The notes under the pieces are model-generated. The model did no database searches. It was not told where the DNA came from and saw nothing but the letters and a program-made list of their open reading frames with translations. From Nocardia carnea (GTDB taxonomy: Bacteria; Actinomycetota; Actinomycetes; Mycobacteriales; Mycobacteriaceae), in NCBI RefSeq assembly GCF_029868325.1, contig NZ_JARWNW010000046.1, positions 1 to 45,144 of the forward strand: 45,144 bases of DNA. Direction: 5' to 3'. How positions within the stretch are numbered: position 1 is the first letter of the stretch; the number at the start of each line of letters is the position of its first letter. The position numbers were made by a program, and so were the translations under genes. This document shows positions 8,847 through 17,363 of this stretch, one piece after another.

Positions 8847-9305
8847 TCACCCGTTGACGACGATCCCGGAGACCACGGCGACCTTCTGATCGGCGAGTTT
8901 GCTGGAATTGCAGACCAGTTTCGCGGTGCCGAGGGCGGCATTGGGGTTGCCGACGAAGGTGGAATCGGGGTTCTCGGCGAGAATCGTCTGCACCAACTGC
9001 TGCTGCTCCGGTTCGTCGAGCTGGGCGAACTGGGCGCATGTGGTGTCGGATGCTCGTTCGGAGACGGGGGCTTCCTCTTCGGCGGCGGAGGTCTGCGCGG
9101 GCGCCTCGGAGGCTTCGGGGGTTTCGCCTGGTGCGGGGGTTTCGTTCGTGTCGCCGGTCTCGGATTCGGTCTGCGGCGATGTCTGCCCGGTAGCGGTGTT
9201 CTTGCGGAGCCCGGACGCTTCGGCGGGTTCTTCCGACGAGCAACCGGTCAGCATCAGCGCCGCGGTGGCGGTAGCGGCCAGGACAACAGTTGAAATTCGC
9301 TTCAT
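8847..9305 (-). CDS. Secreted lipoprotein with acidic linker
   Basis: A 152-residue protein with a lipoprotein signal peptide: MKRIS, a hydrophobic stretch, then lipobox LTGC with the lipidated cysteine at 22. A Thr/Glu/Pro/Ala-rich linker (about 23-88) follows, then a compact C-terminal domain of about 60 residues with two cysteines that may pair (CAQFAQLD and LVCNSS). It resembles small HdeA-like or mycobacterial lipoprotein domains, but I cannot assign a family. ATG at 9305 is preferred over 9329 because it starts the signal peptide and has GGGGA about nine bases upstream. It precedes the AAA ATPase gene on the same strand. Confidence 0.8.
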   Translation of the reverse strand: MKRISTVVLAATATAALMLTGCSSEEPAEASGLRKNTATGQTSPQTESETGDTNETPAPGETPEASEAPAQTSAAEEEAPVSERASDTTCAQFAQLDEPEQQQLVQTILAENPDSTFVGNPNAALGTAKLVCNSSKLADQKVAVVSGIVVNG

Positions 9306-9370
9306 AACGCATTCCCCGAGATCAGCCACGCCGGAGCCTCCGGCGCGACCAGCAGCGTACTGTAACTATG

Positions 9371-9484
9371 GCGCCGCCTCCGGCGTCGCGGGGTTCGGGG
9401 CCCCCTTGGTCTCGTTCTTCACTCCGCCGCTCCTCCGCTTCGCTCCCCCGCTCTGTCGCTCCAGAACGAGACGGGCCCCGAACC
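9371..9484. repeat. Intergenic inverted-repeat element, copy 1
   Basis: The unit begins with a GCGCCGCC-type hairpin (9371-9390). Then comes a left arm at 9392-9418, starting GGTTCGGGGCCC and ending GTCTCGTTCT. The right arm at 9463-9484 is its reverse complement except for a 5-nt insertion in the left arm. The 44-nt loop is C/T-rich. The first 40 or so bases recur behind ramB at 44896-44934, and the right arm recurs at 9559-9586, so this is a dispersed family rather than a one-off terminator. Confidence 0.7.
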
Positions 9485-9558
9485 ATGGAGGTGATCCGAA
9501 TCGAAGCGGGTGGATTCGTGGTGGTGGCGCGGCGTCTCGGGTGCAGTTGGTGTAGATC

Positions 9559-9586
9559 CGAGACGGGCACTCAACCATCGAGGTGA
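9559..9586. repeat. Intergenic repeat, partial copy of the right arm
   Basis: CGAGACGGGC, then AACCAT, then GAGGTGA matches the right arm and its flank at 9467-9494 with only a few differences (CACTC for CCCCG, CGAG for GGAG). It looks like a decayed duplicate of the same element. Confidence 0.55.
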
Positions 9587-9612
9587 ACCGACGTGGGAGG
9601 TGGGTTCTGTGT

Positions 9613-9670
9613 TTATGGCGCTGCCTGCGTAACGCCTGGTTCGAGGGGGCTCTTGTGCCGAACCATCGGG
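9613..9670. repeat. Intergenic repeat, diverged third copy
   Basis: The stretch starting TATGGCGCTGCCT and continuing GGTTCGAGGGGGCTCTTG aligns with TATGGCGCCGCCT and GGTTCGGGGCCCCCTTG of copy 1. It ends with the same GCCGAACCAT boundary. It is more decayed than copy 1. Confidence 0.45.
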
Positions 9671-9748
9671 GTGGGCGGCAAGCGCGGGTGGGATCTGCGG
9701 CTGAGGATGGCCGAGGGCCCGGTTTCGCCGGGCTCGGGGCCGGCAGAA

Positions 9749-9910
9749 TCAGACCCGGTGTCTGCGCACCATATCGAGTTCGGTGGGGGTGAGCAGACGT
9801 TCCAGCCGCTCGTCGACGCGGTCGTCGCCGACGACGTCATCCGGTTCGAGGGCGGGCAGCTTGGGTAGGCCCTCGGAGTTCTGGCGGCGTAATAGCGAGC
9901 GAAGGTTCAC
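9749..9910 (-). CDS. Small hypothetical protein, 53 residues
   Basis: A GTG-started frame of 53 residues on the minus strand, beginning MNLRSLLRRQ and ending LTPTELDMVRRHRV. AAGGTGA lies about ten bases upstream. The N-terminus is basic, the middle acidic (LEPDDVVGDDRVDERLERLL), and the second half could form an amphipathic helix; there is no membrane segment or signal. Codon third positions are mostly G or C, as in the neighbouring genes, which supports coding. The SRPBCC gene lies divergently upstream. Function unknown. Confidence 0.55.
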   Translation of the reverse strand: MNLRSLLRRQNSEGLPKLPALEPDDVVGDDRVDERLERLLTPTELDMVRRHRV

Positions 9911-10106
9911 GGCCCATCACCTTACCGTAGCTGAGTGTTTGCTGGTGGCGTGTCGTCCTTGCGTTGGCGTTAACTGAACCGGCGGGTCTTACGCCTCGAT
10001 TCTGCTTCCGGATCCACGCTATCGATATGCCGGCCGGGAAAATGTGACCGAGACGAAGCCGATCGCTACTCTTTCTGATACTTGGAGTGTCAGCTACCTG
10101 GAGGCA

Positions 10107-10562
10107 ATGGTGCCGAAGAACTTGGAAGCCAGTATCGATATCGCCGCGGCGCCGGACCGGGTCTGGGCGGTGCTCGCCGACCCGCGCCGGATGCCGGAAT
10201 TCAGCCCGCAATGCGTGCGCATGATCCCGATCGGCAAACCGAAGGCCGGCGTGATCACCGTCAACCTCAACCGCGACGGCTGGAAGTTCTGGCCGACCAC
10301 CTCGCGCATCCTGCGCTACGAGAAGAACAGCGCCTTGGCGTTCCGGGTCAGCCAGAACCGCACCGTCTGGACCTACACGCTCGAGGCGACCGCGGACGGA
10401 ACCCGGCTCACCGAACGCCGCGACGTCCCCAACGGCACCACCTGGGTCTCGCAGACCTTGATCAACGCGATGCTCGGCGGCGAAGAAGCCTTCGAGGAGA
10501 GCTTGGTCCGCGGGATGAACGAATCGCTGGCGCAGATCAAGAAAGCGGTCGAGGCGAACTGA
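10107..10562 (+). CDS. SRPBCC-family (polyketide cyclase/START-like) protein
   Basis: A 151-residue SRPBCC (Bet v1/START fold) protein. The N-terminus LEASIDIAAAPDRVWAVLADP is the classic opening strand and helix, and the C-terminal helix ends NESLAQIKKAV. These proteins form a hydrophobic pocket for lipids or polyketide-like ligands; the ligand here is unknown. The frame opens at 10044, but the ATG at 10107 has GGAGG five bases upstream and starts just before the domain. The 3' end overlaps the convergent FabH-like gene by 26 bases. Confidence 0.85.
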   Translation: MVPKNLEASIDIAAAPDRVWAVLADPRRMPEFSPQCVRMIPIGKPKAGVITVNLNRDGWKFWPTTSRILRYEKNSALAFRVSQNRTVWTYTLEATADGTRLTERRDVPNGTTWVSQTLINAMLGGEEAFEESLVRGMNESLAQIKKAVEAN

Positions 10563-11583
10563 ACTCCGGCAGCTTCACGACCTGCGCCGCGTAGGAGAGT
10601 CCGGCGCCGAAGGCGATCAGCAGTGCGGTATCGCCCGGTTTCGACTGGCCGGTTCGCAGCAGGGTCTCCATGGCCAGCGGAATCGAGGCTGCCGAAGTGT
10701 TGCCGGCCTCCTCGATATCGTTGGCCAGCGCGCAGTTCTCCGGAAGTTTCAGCACCCGCGCCATGATCTCGATGATCCGGCCGTTGGCCTGGTGCGGGAT
10801 CATGGCGTCCAGGTCGTCCATGGCCAGCCCGGCCCGGTCGACCGCGTCGCGGCATACCTTCTCCAGCGAATGCGCCGCCCACCGGAACACCGCCGTGCCC
10901 TCCATCGCGAGGTAGGGCCGAACGGCGTCGAGGCCCTTCTCCTCGATCTCGGTGAAGAACTCGATCCAGTCCTTGTCCTGCCGGATCGCCTGGTGCTGGG
11001 TGCCGTCGGATCCCCATACGGTCGGGCCGATACCCGGTTCGTCGGCCGGGCCGACCACAACGGCACCCGCGCCGTCGGCGAACAGGAATGCGGTGCTGCG
11101 ATCGGCCGGGTTGATCGTGTCGGTCAGTTTCTCCACGCCGATGACCAGCACCCGCGACGATGTACCGGCACGGACGAGGTCCGAGGCCATGGCCAGGCCG
11201 TGGCAGAAACCGGCGCATCCGGCGGAGATATCGAAGGCTGCGGCGCCGCCCGCGCCCAGTTCGGTGGCGATGCGGGGCGCGGCGGCCGGGGTGAGCAACA
11301 GGTGGGTGGAGGTCGCGACGATCACACAGTCGACCTGGTCGGCGGCGATCTTGGCGGATTCGAGGGCGCCGCGCGCGGCCGCGACGCTCATCGAGTGGAT
11401 GGTTTCGGAATCGTCGGCGAATCGTCGGGTGCGGATACCCGAGCGGGTGCGGATCCACTCATCGCTGGAATCGATCGGCCCGGCCACTTCGTCGTTGGTG
11501 ACGACGCGCGCCGGGCGATAGACGCCCAGTCCCAGGATCGCGGTGAATTGCGCCCCGGTCGTCTGGGCGATCTGAGTAGCCAT
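10537..11583 (-). CDS. 3-oxoacyl-ACP synthase III (FabH-like)
   Basis: A 348-residue thiolase-fold condensing enzyme with the FabH triad: Cys123 (DISAGCAGF), His264 (IPHQANGRI) and Asn295 (EEAGNTSAAS). FabH joins acetyl-CoA or another acyl-CoA starter to malonyl-ACP to begin fatty acid synthesis. In mycolate-making actinobacteria the enzyme can accept long acyl-CoA to link FAS-I and FAS-II. Starter specificity cannot be read here. The frame extends to 11691, but the ATG at 11583 with GGAGAAG just upstream starts the enzyme body. It converges on the SRPBCC gene with a 26-base overlap. Confidence 0.9.
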   Translation of the reverse strand: MATQIAQTTGAQFTAILGLGVYRPARVVTNDEVAGPIDSSDEWIRTRSGIRTRRFADDSETIHSMSVAAARGALESAKIAADQVDCVIVATSTHLLLTPAAAPRIATELGAGGAAAFDISAGCAGFCHGLAMASDLVRAGTSSRVLVIGVEKLTDTINPADRSTAFLFADGAGAVVVGPADEPGIGPTVWGSDGTQHQAIRQDKDWIEFFTEIEEKGLDAVRPYLAMEGTAVFRWAAHSLEKVCRDAVDRAGLAMDDLDAMIPHQANGRIIEIMARVLKLPENCALANDIEEAGNTSAASIPLAMETLLRTGQSKPGDTALLIAFGAGLSYAAQVVKLPEFSSPRPLS

Positions 11584-11754
11584 GGTGCTTCTCCTATGTA
11601 CCTGCGGCGGCATCGCCGCGAGGGTTGACCCGATTCGATGTGGATTCCTCGCCCGGCGTCGGCTGACGTCTGCCGGGCAATCCGAAGACATGAGGCACCC
11701 TCATATTAGCTCGGTGTTCGCGCGATGGCAGCTCATATCCGATTTTCCTCCAGG

Positions 11755-11778
11755 GGTTATCCGGACGGTGCCCGGGTA
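11755..11778 (+). promoter_or_regulatory. Possible SigF/SigB-type stress promoter
   Basis: GGTTA at 11755-11759 and GGGTA at 11774-11778, 14 bases apart, resemble the GTTT-N15-17-GGGTA pattern of actinobacterial SigF/SigB promoters. They lie about 60 bases before the GlsB-like stress gene. The spacing is slightly short and the -35 imperfect. Confidence 0.3.
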
Positions 11779-11838
11779 TCGCCCGGGTAGGCGTTCGCCT
11801 CCGCGAGCGCGTAACCGGACAGATAGCGAGGGACACTC

Positions 11839-12099
11839 ATGCTCGGTCTCGGCATAATCGGCTGGATCATCATCGGCGGGATTGCCGGCTGGATAGCCAG
11901 TAAGATCATGAAAACCGATGCACAACAGGGGATCCTGCTCAATATCGTGGTCGGTGTCGTCGGTGGTCTGCTCGGCGGCTTCCTGCTCGCGGCCTTCGGG
12001 GTCGACGTCGCGGGAGGTGGCTGGTGGTTCAGCTTCTTCACCTGCCTGGCCGGCGCGGTCATCCTGTTGTTCCTGGTGAAGTTGGTCGTCAGGAGGTAG
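11839..12099 (+). CDS. GlsB/YeaQ/YmgE family stress membrane protein
   Basis: An 86-residue membrane protein with three hydrophobic segments. The opening LGIIGWIIIGGIAGWIASKIM and the central GILLNIVVGVVGGLLGGFLL are hallmarks of the GlsB/YeaQ/YmgE (transglycosylase-associated) family. Members are induced by stress in many bacteria, but their molecular role is unresolved. The ATG is preceded by GAGGGA. The divergent FabH-like gene starts 255 bases upstream, and a possible SigF/SigB-type promoter lies between them. Confidence 0.9.
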   Translation: MLGLGIIGWIIIGGIAGWIASKIMKTDAQQGILLNIVVGVVGGLLGGFLLAAFGVDVAGGGWWFSFFTCLAGAVILLFLVKLVVRR

Positions 12100-12239
12100 A
12101 CCTGCGGCGACACCCGGCACGAATACCCTGCTCGGCGTAAGGTGTGAACGCTTGCGCCGACAGGTTCGGCCGGGATGCCGCAGGTGTCCGACCGTACCGT
12201 CGGTCCGAGTGGATCGAATCGAGTATGAAAGAGGAATCT

Positions 12240-12965
12240 GTGGCACGCCGTCCCACTCCGCCCGGTACCCCGGAACGTACCGGGCCGGGCCATCTGGCCG
12301 ATCTGGTGCGTAAAGCGGTCCCGCCGATGCACCCGGCCGGATTGCCGTTCGTAGCCGCGCCGCTGGCCGTGGCGCTGGCAGGCCGGCGTCGCCCCTGGCT
12401 ACGGCGGGCCGGACTGGCCGCCGCCGCGGCGAGTGCCACATTCTTCCGGCACCCGCACCGGGTGCCGCCGAACCGGCCGGGCGTCGTGGTGGCGCCCGCC
12501 GACGGTGAGGTGGCGCTCGTCGATACCGCCGCCCCGCCTGCCGAGCTCGGTCTCGGGGATCGGCCGCTGCCGCGGGTGAGCATCTTCCTGTCCGTTCTGG
12601 ACGTGCATGTGCAGCGGACACCGGTTTCCGGTGTGGTCCGCGATGTGCAATACCAGCACGGCAGTTTCAAATCCGCCGACCTCCCCGAAGCCAGCGCGGT
12701 CAACGAGCGCAACAGCATGGTGATCGACACCGAATCCGGCGAACAGGTGGTGGTGGTCCAGATCGCTGGACTGCTGGCGCGGCGGATCGTCTGTGATGCT
12801 GCTCCCGGTGACCGGATCACCATCGGCGACACCTACGGCCTGATCCGATTCGGTTCCCGGGTCGATACGTATTTCCCGGCCGGTACCGAACTGCTCGTGA
12901 ACACCGGGCAGCGGACGATCGGAGGGGAGACGGTGCTGGCGGTTCTGCCGTCGGCGGGGTCGTGA
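12240..12965 (+). CDS. psd: Phosphatidylserine decarboxylase
   Basis: A 241-residue short-type phosphatidylserine decarboxylase, which makes phosphatidylethanolamine at the cytoplasmic membrane. Self-cleavage between Gly205 and Ser206 in RFGSRVD creates the pyruvoyl cofactor. Other family features are the APADGE loop (86-90) and [14 protein letters not shown] (about 118-131). Two hydrophobic segments lie at about 35-70. GTG at 12240 is preferred because AGAGGAA lies six bases upstream; ATG at 12225 is an alternative. The stop overlaps the pssA start by one base, so the two steps of the pathway are translationally linked. Confidence 0.92.
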   Translation: MARRPTPPGTPERTGPGHLADLVRKAVPPMHPAGLPFVAAPLAVALAGRRRPWLRRAGLAAAAASATFFRHPHRVPPNRPGVVVAPADGEVALVDTAAPPAELGLGDRPLPRVSIFLSVLDVHVQRTPVSGVVRDVQYQHGSFKSADLPEASAVNERNSMVIDTESGEQVVVVQIAGLLARRIVCDAAPGDRITIGDTYGLIRFGSRVDTYFPAGTELLVNTGQRTIGGETVLAVLPSAGS

Positions 12966-13858
12966 TGGAGCAGGTCATCGAAGGCAGGCGGCGCCGGTCC
13001 ATCAGGTTGCTGCCCAGTATCGTCACGATCCTGGCGCTGTGCTCGGGGCTCTCCGCGGTGAAGTTCGGCCTCGAAGGCGAACTGAAGATCGCGCTGGCCA
13101 TGATCGGCGCCGCCGCGGTGCTCGACACCCTGGACGGCCGGCTGGCCCGGTTGCTGTCGGCTACCACCAAGATCGGTGCGGAGCTGGATTCACTATCCGA
13201 CGCCATCTCGTTCGGGGTGGCGCCGGCGCTGGTGATCTATGTCGTGCTGTTCGACGGTGAAAGCAGTAGCGCGGGCTGGATCATCGCGCTGCTGTACGCG
13301 GTGAGTATCGTGCTGCGGCTGGCGCGGTTCAATACGCTGATGGACGACGACACCCGGCCCGATTGGGCGCGGGAGTACTTCGTCGGCGTCCCCGCGCCCG
13401 CGGGTGCGCTGATTGCGATGGCGCCGATCGCGTTGTTCGTCCAGTTCGGTGACGGCTGGTGGACCAGTTTTCCGATCGTCGCGGCCTGGACGGTGTTCAC
13501 CGCGGCATTGTGTGTGAGCACGATTCCGACGCTGGCCATGAAATCGGTCTCGGTGGCCCCGCAGGCTGCCGCGGGGTTGCTGGTATTGGTTGCGCTGGCC
13601 GGTGCCGCGCTGATCACCTACCCGATTGTGCTGTTGCTGGTGCTGATCGTGGTTTATCTGGGGCATATCCCGTTCGCCTGGTACTCGCAGCGGTGGGTGG
13701 CCGCCCGGCCCGAGACCTGGCAGTACAAACCGGCCGAACGGCGGGCTCAGCGGCGGGCCGATCGCCGGATGCCGGTGCTGCGCCGGCCGGAGATCCGGCG
13801 GCCGGTGCTACGTGGGGATTCCCGCCTGCGGTTGCGACGGCCGAGCGGCCGGAACTGA
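12965..13858 (+). CDS. pssA: CDP-diacylglycerol-serine O-phosphatidyltransferase
   Basis: A 297-residue membrane enzyme that makes phosphatidylserine from CDP-diacylglycerol and serine, the substrate of Psd encoded just upstream. The CDP-alcohol phosphotransferase motif DGx2ARx8Gx3Dx3D is complete: Asp57, Gly58, Ala61, Arg62, Gly71, Asp75 and Asp79. Several transmembrane segments follow, then a very basic Arg-rich tail (about 250-297), probably cytoplasmic. The start ATG overlaps the psd stop (TGATG). Confidence 0.93.
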   Translation: MEQVIEGRRRRSIRLLPSIVTILALCSGLSAVKFGLEGELKIALAMIGAAAVLDTLDGRLARLLSATTKIGAELDSLSDAISFGVAPALVIYVVLFDGESSSAGWIIALLYAVSIVLRLARFNTLMDDDTRPDWAREYFVGVPAPAGALIAMAPIALFVQFGDGWWTSFPIVAAWTVFTAALCVSTIPTLAMKSVSVAPQAAAGLLVLVALAGAALITYPIVLLLVLIVVYLGHIPFAWYSQRWVAARPETWQYKPAERRAQRRADRRMPVLRRPEIRRPVLRGDSRLRLRRPSGRN

Positions 13859-13861
13859 GAT

Positions 13862-13909
13862 CGTCAACTCTCGGTTGACGATGACCATGCGTCAACCTAT
13901 AGTTGACGC
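13862..13909 (+). promoter_or_regulatory. Twin operators built into a near-consensus promoter
   Basis: Two palindromes share the arms GTCAAC and GTTGAC around a 5-base spacer: 13862-13880 (7-bp arms) and 13889-13909 (8-bp arms). Their centres are 28 bp apart. The right arm of the first contains the -35 TTGACG (13875-13880). The second contains the -10 TATAGT (13898-13903). The -35/-10 spacer is 17 bases. The ATG at 13910 follows six bases after the -10, so the mRNA should be leaderless. A protein bound here would cover both promoter elements. Confidence 0.8.
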
Positions 13910-14677
13910 ATGAACTCGCCAGTGCGTTTGGACGACCTCATCGAGGTCATCAAAAAAGCCCGTCCCGACAATGCCCTGGAACAACTGACCGACGCGGTGG
14001 TCGCCGCCGGACACCTCGGCGATGTGGCCGACCACCTGATCGGCCACTTCGTCGACCAGGCCCGCCGCTCCGGCGCCTCCTGGACCGAAATCGGCGCGAG
14101 TATGGGCGTCAGCAAACAGGCCGCGCAGAAACGTTTCGTTCCCAAGCCGCCGGGGGATCCGTCGGCCGAAATGGACCCCAACGCGGGCTTCGCCAAATTC
14201 ACCGAACGGGCCCGGACCATGGTCGTCGCCGCCCAGGAAGCGGCCGGCGGCGCCGGTAGTGCCGAGATCCACCTGCCCCATCTCGTTCTCGGCCTGCTCA
14301 GCGAGTCCGACAGCCTGGCGGTCCGGCTCATCGCCGACCAGGGGGTCGCGCCGGCCGATCTCGCGGCCGCCGCCATCGCGGCATCGGGGGCGGAACCGGG
14401 TGCGGCGATCTCGCCCGAAGAATTGAAGGCCGCCACCTCCAGCGGCAAGATGAGCGGACTCGTGCCCTTCGACGCCGAAACCAAGAAGGCGCTGGAACTG
14501 ACGTTCCGGGAGGCGCTGCGGCTCGGCCACAACTACATCGGCACCGAACACGTCCTGCTGGCGATCCTGGAACAGGAGAACGGGGCGGGCATCCTGTCCG
14601 ATGCGGGCCTGCGTAAAGATGCGCTCAAGGCGCGGTTGGTCGAGATCCTGCAGCAGATCGTCGCCGGTAAACAGTAG
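13910..14677 (+). CDS. Clp-N domain protein with N-terminal helix-turn-helix
   Basis: A 255-residue protein. Residues 55-77 (ASWTEIGASMGVSKQAAQKRF) read as a helix-turn-helix. Residues about 96-155 and 186-250 match the two repeats of the Clp N-domain; the phrase LGHNYIGTEHVLLAIL is diagnostic of ClpC/ClpA. There is no AAA module, so it is not a Clp ATPase; it may sense misfolded protein or Clp partners and act as a transcription factor. Its own promoter carries two palindromic operators, which suggests autoregulation. Placed near groEL2, it may belong to the protein quality-control response. The DNA-binding role is inferred. Confidence 0.8.
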   Translation: MNSPVRLDDLIEVIKKARPDNALEQLTDAVVAAGHLGDVADHLIGHFVDQARRSGASWTEIGASMGVSKQAAQKRFVPKPPGDPSAEMDPNAGFAKFTERARTMVVAAQEAAGGAGSAEIHLPHLVLGLLSESDSLAVRLIADQGVAPADLAAAAIAASGAEPGAAISPEELKAATSSGKMSGLVPFDAETKKALELTFREALRLGHNYIGTEHVLLAILEQENGAGILSDAGLRKDALKARLVEILQQIVAGKQ

Positions 14678-14819
14678 CCCTCGGGTAGTGGTGTGCCCGA
14701 TGACCAGCGGAAACCGGGCACGGGCGGGCATCGTCGTCGCGGTCGGCGAAGCGGTGGCGAGTCGTCTGCGTTCGCGTCGGCGCTCCCGGTGAGGGTGGTA
14801 GTCCCGGTAACCTATAGCA

Positions 14820-15113
14820 ATGGCGGATGAAACGGACCCCGATCTGGTCGCCGGGGAACACCGGGACGATCTGCTGCGCGCGCTCACCTACGTCTCCACC
14901 GAATCCCTGTCCGATGGCAGTTACGTGGTCAACGGTGATCTGCCGCCCGAGGTCGCGCCGCCGTTCATCCGCGCGATCATGCGGGTCGAAGCGGAGCTGC
15001 TCCTGCACGATGCCGAATTCGTCACCATCGACGAGGGGGAACCACGGAGTCCGGAAGAGCGGCGCGCGGATGCTTTCCTGGCGCTCGCGCTCCGCGTCAC
15101 CGACAGCCTCTGA
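14820..15113 (+). CDS. Conserved hypothetical protein, 97 residues
   Basis: A soluble acidic protein of 97 residues with no signal or membrane segment. Phrases such as LLRALTYVSTESLSDGSYVVNGDLP and ERRADAFLALALRV suggest an alpha/beta fold, but I do not recognise a family. TAACCT (14808-14813) lies six bases before the ATG, so the mRNA is probably leaderless. It precedes groEL2 on the same strand by 253 bases, with the CIRCE operators between, so it should be transcribed separately. Confidence 0.7.
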   Translation: MADETDPDLVAGEHRDDLLRALTYVSTESLSDGSYVVNGDLPPEVAPPFIRAIMRVEAELLLHDAEFVTIDEGEPRSPEERRADAFLALALRVTDSL

Positions 15114-15165
15114 GGTATTTCCGGCGGGGGAGCGCCGGGTTCTCGCGGTCTCCGCACCCATCGAC

Positions 15166-15192
15166 CTTGCACTCGCTATCGGCGAGTGCTAA
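15166..15192. promoter_or_regulatory. CIRCE operator 1 (HrcA site)
   Basis: Left arm CTTGCACTC (15166-15174), a 9-base spacer, and right arm GAGTGCTAA (15184-15192). The consensus is TTAGCACTC-N9-GAGTGCTAA, so the right arm is perfect and the left arm differs at two positions. HrcA repressor binds this site to control groE genes. Confidence 0.93.
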
Positions 15193-15200
15193 AAATGGCT

Positions 15201-15227
15201 TTGGCACTCTCGAACCCAGAGTGCTAG
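15201..15227. promoter_or_regulatory. CIRCE operator 2 (HrcA site)
   Basis: Left arm TTGGCACTC (15201-15209), a 9-base spacer, and right arm GAGTGCTAG (15219-15227). It lies 35 bases after the first operator. Paired CIRCE sites before a groEL gene without groES are known from actinobacterial groEL2-type loci. Confidence 0.92.
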
Positions 15228-15300
15228 GTCGGGACGGTGAGATCGGGTACACGACACCCCTGGTCGTCCGTCGCGGGCACCGAGCCTGGCCACAGCGTAG

Positions 15301-16992
<1,692 letters not shown>

Positions 16993-17020
16993 GTCCTGCC
17001 ACCCGGCAACCAGTTTCGAG

Positions 17021-17062
17021 CCGATGGCCGGTCCACCTGCGGGTGGGCCGGCCATCGGCCTT
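17021..17062 (+). terminator. Rho-independent terminator of groEL2
   Basis: A 17-bp stem (17021-17037 with 17042-17058, one T-G wobble) closes a 4-base loop and is followed by CCTTTAT. It lies about 30 bases after the groEL2 stop and separates it from the toxin-antitoxin genes. Confidence 0.85.
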
Positions 17063-17091
17063 TATGCGCTTTCGAGAGACCAACCCCTAGG

Positions 17092-17124
17092 TATCCTGGA
17101 CGTCTAGTTATGACGTAGGAGATA
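17092..17124. promoter_or_regulatory. Possible autoregulatory site of the TA pair
   Basis: An imperfect inverted repeat: TATC at 17092 with GATA ending at 17124, and inner ACGTC (17100-17104) with GACGT (17112-17116). The inner arms are perfect, the middle of the arms is not. It sits just before the ribosome site AAGGAGGT (17129-17136). VapB-type antitoxins usually bind such sites. Confidence 0.35.
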
Positions 17125-17144
17125 TCCCAAGGAGGTAGGCGATT

Positions 17145-17363
17145 ATGGGATCTTCCAAGACGCCGATCGAGATCGACGACGAAGCGCTGGCGATCGCTGC
17201 GGAAGTACTCGGTACCAAGACCAAAAAGGACACCGTCAACGCTGCGCTCCGAGAGGTCGGCCAACGATTGGTCCGCATGCGCGCTCTCGCCCGTCTCGGC
17301 GAGATGGCCGACCAGGGTGACTTCGACGAGTTTCTCGACAACAAGGCGGCCTACCGCCGGTGA
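17145..17363 (+). CDS. VapB-type antitoxin
   Basis: A 72-residue protein with the layout of type II VapB antitoxins. A short N-terminal strand (PIEIDDEALAIAAEVLG) and TKKDTVNAALREVGQRLVR form a probable ribbon-helix-helix DNA-binding domain. A C-terminal tail (about 50-72) would wrap the toxin. A strong ribosome site, AAGGAGGT, lies eight bases before the ATG. The stop overlaps the toxin start by four bases (GTGA). It neutralises the PIN toxin and probably represses the operon. Confidence 0.88.
   Translation: MGSSKTPIEIDDEALAIAAEVLGTKTKKDTVNAALREVGQRLVRMRALARLGEMADQGDFDEFLDNKAAYRR

Larger units (their letters stand above)
9306..9748. other. Intergenic region made of degenerate repeats
   Basis: This 443-bp gap contains no credible protein gene. 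The open frames on either strand have skewed composition and no domain features. It is dominated by related repeat units at 9371-9484, 9559-9586 and 9613-9670, annotated separately. The stretch 9671-9748 has no feature I can name. Confidence 0.6.

Noticed and set aside
11584..11691. N-terminal extension of the FabH-like protein
   Set aside because: The extension has no homology features and a proper ribosome site precedes the ATG at 11583.
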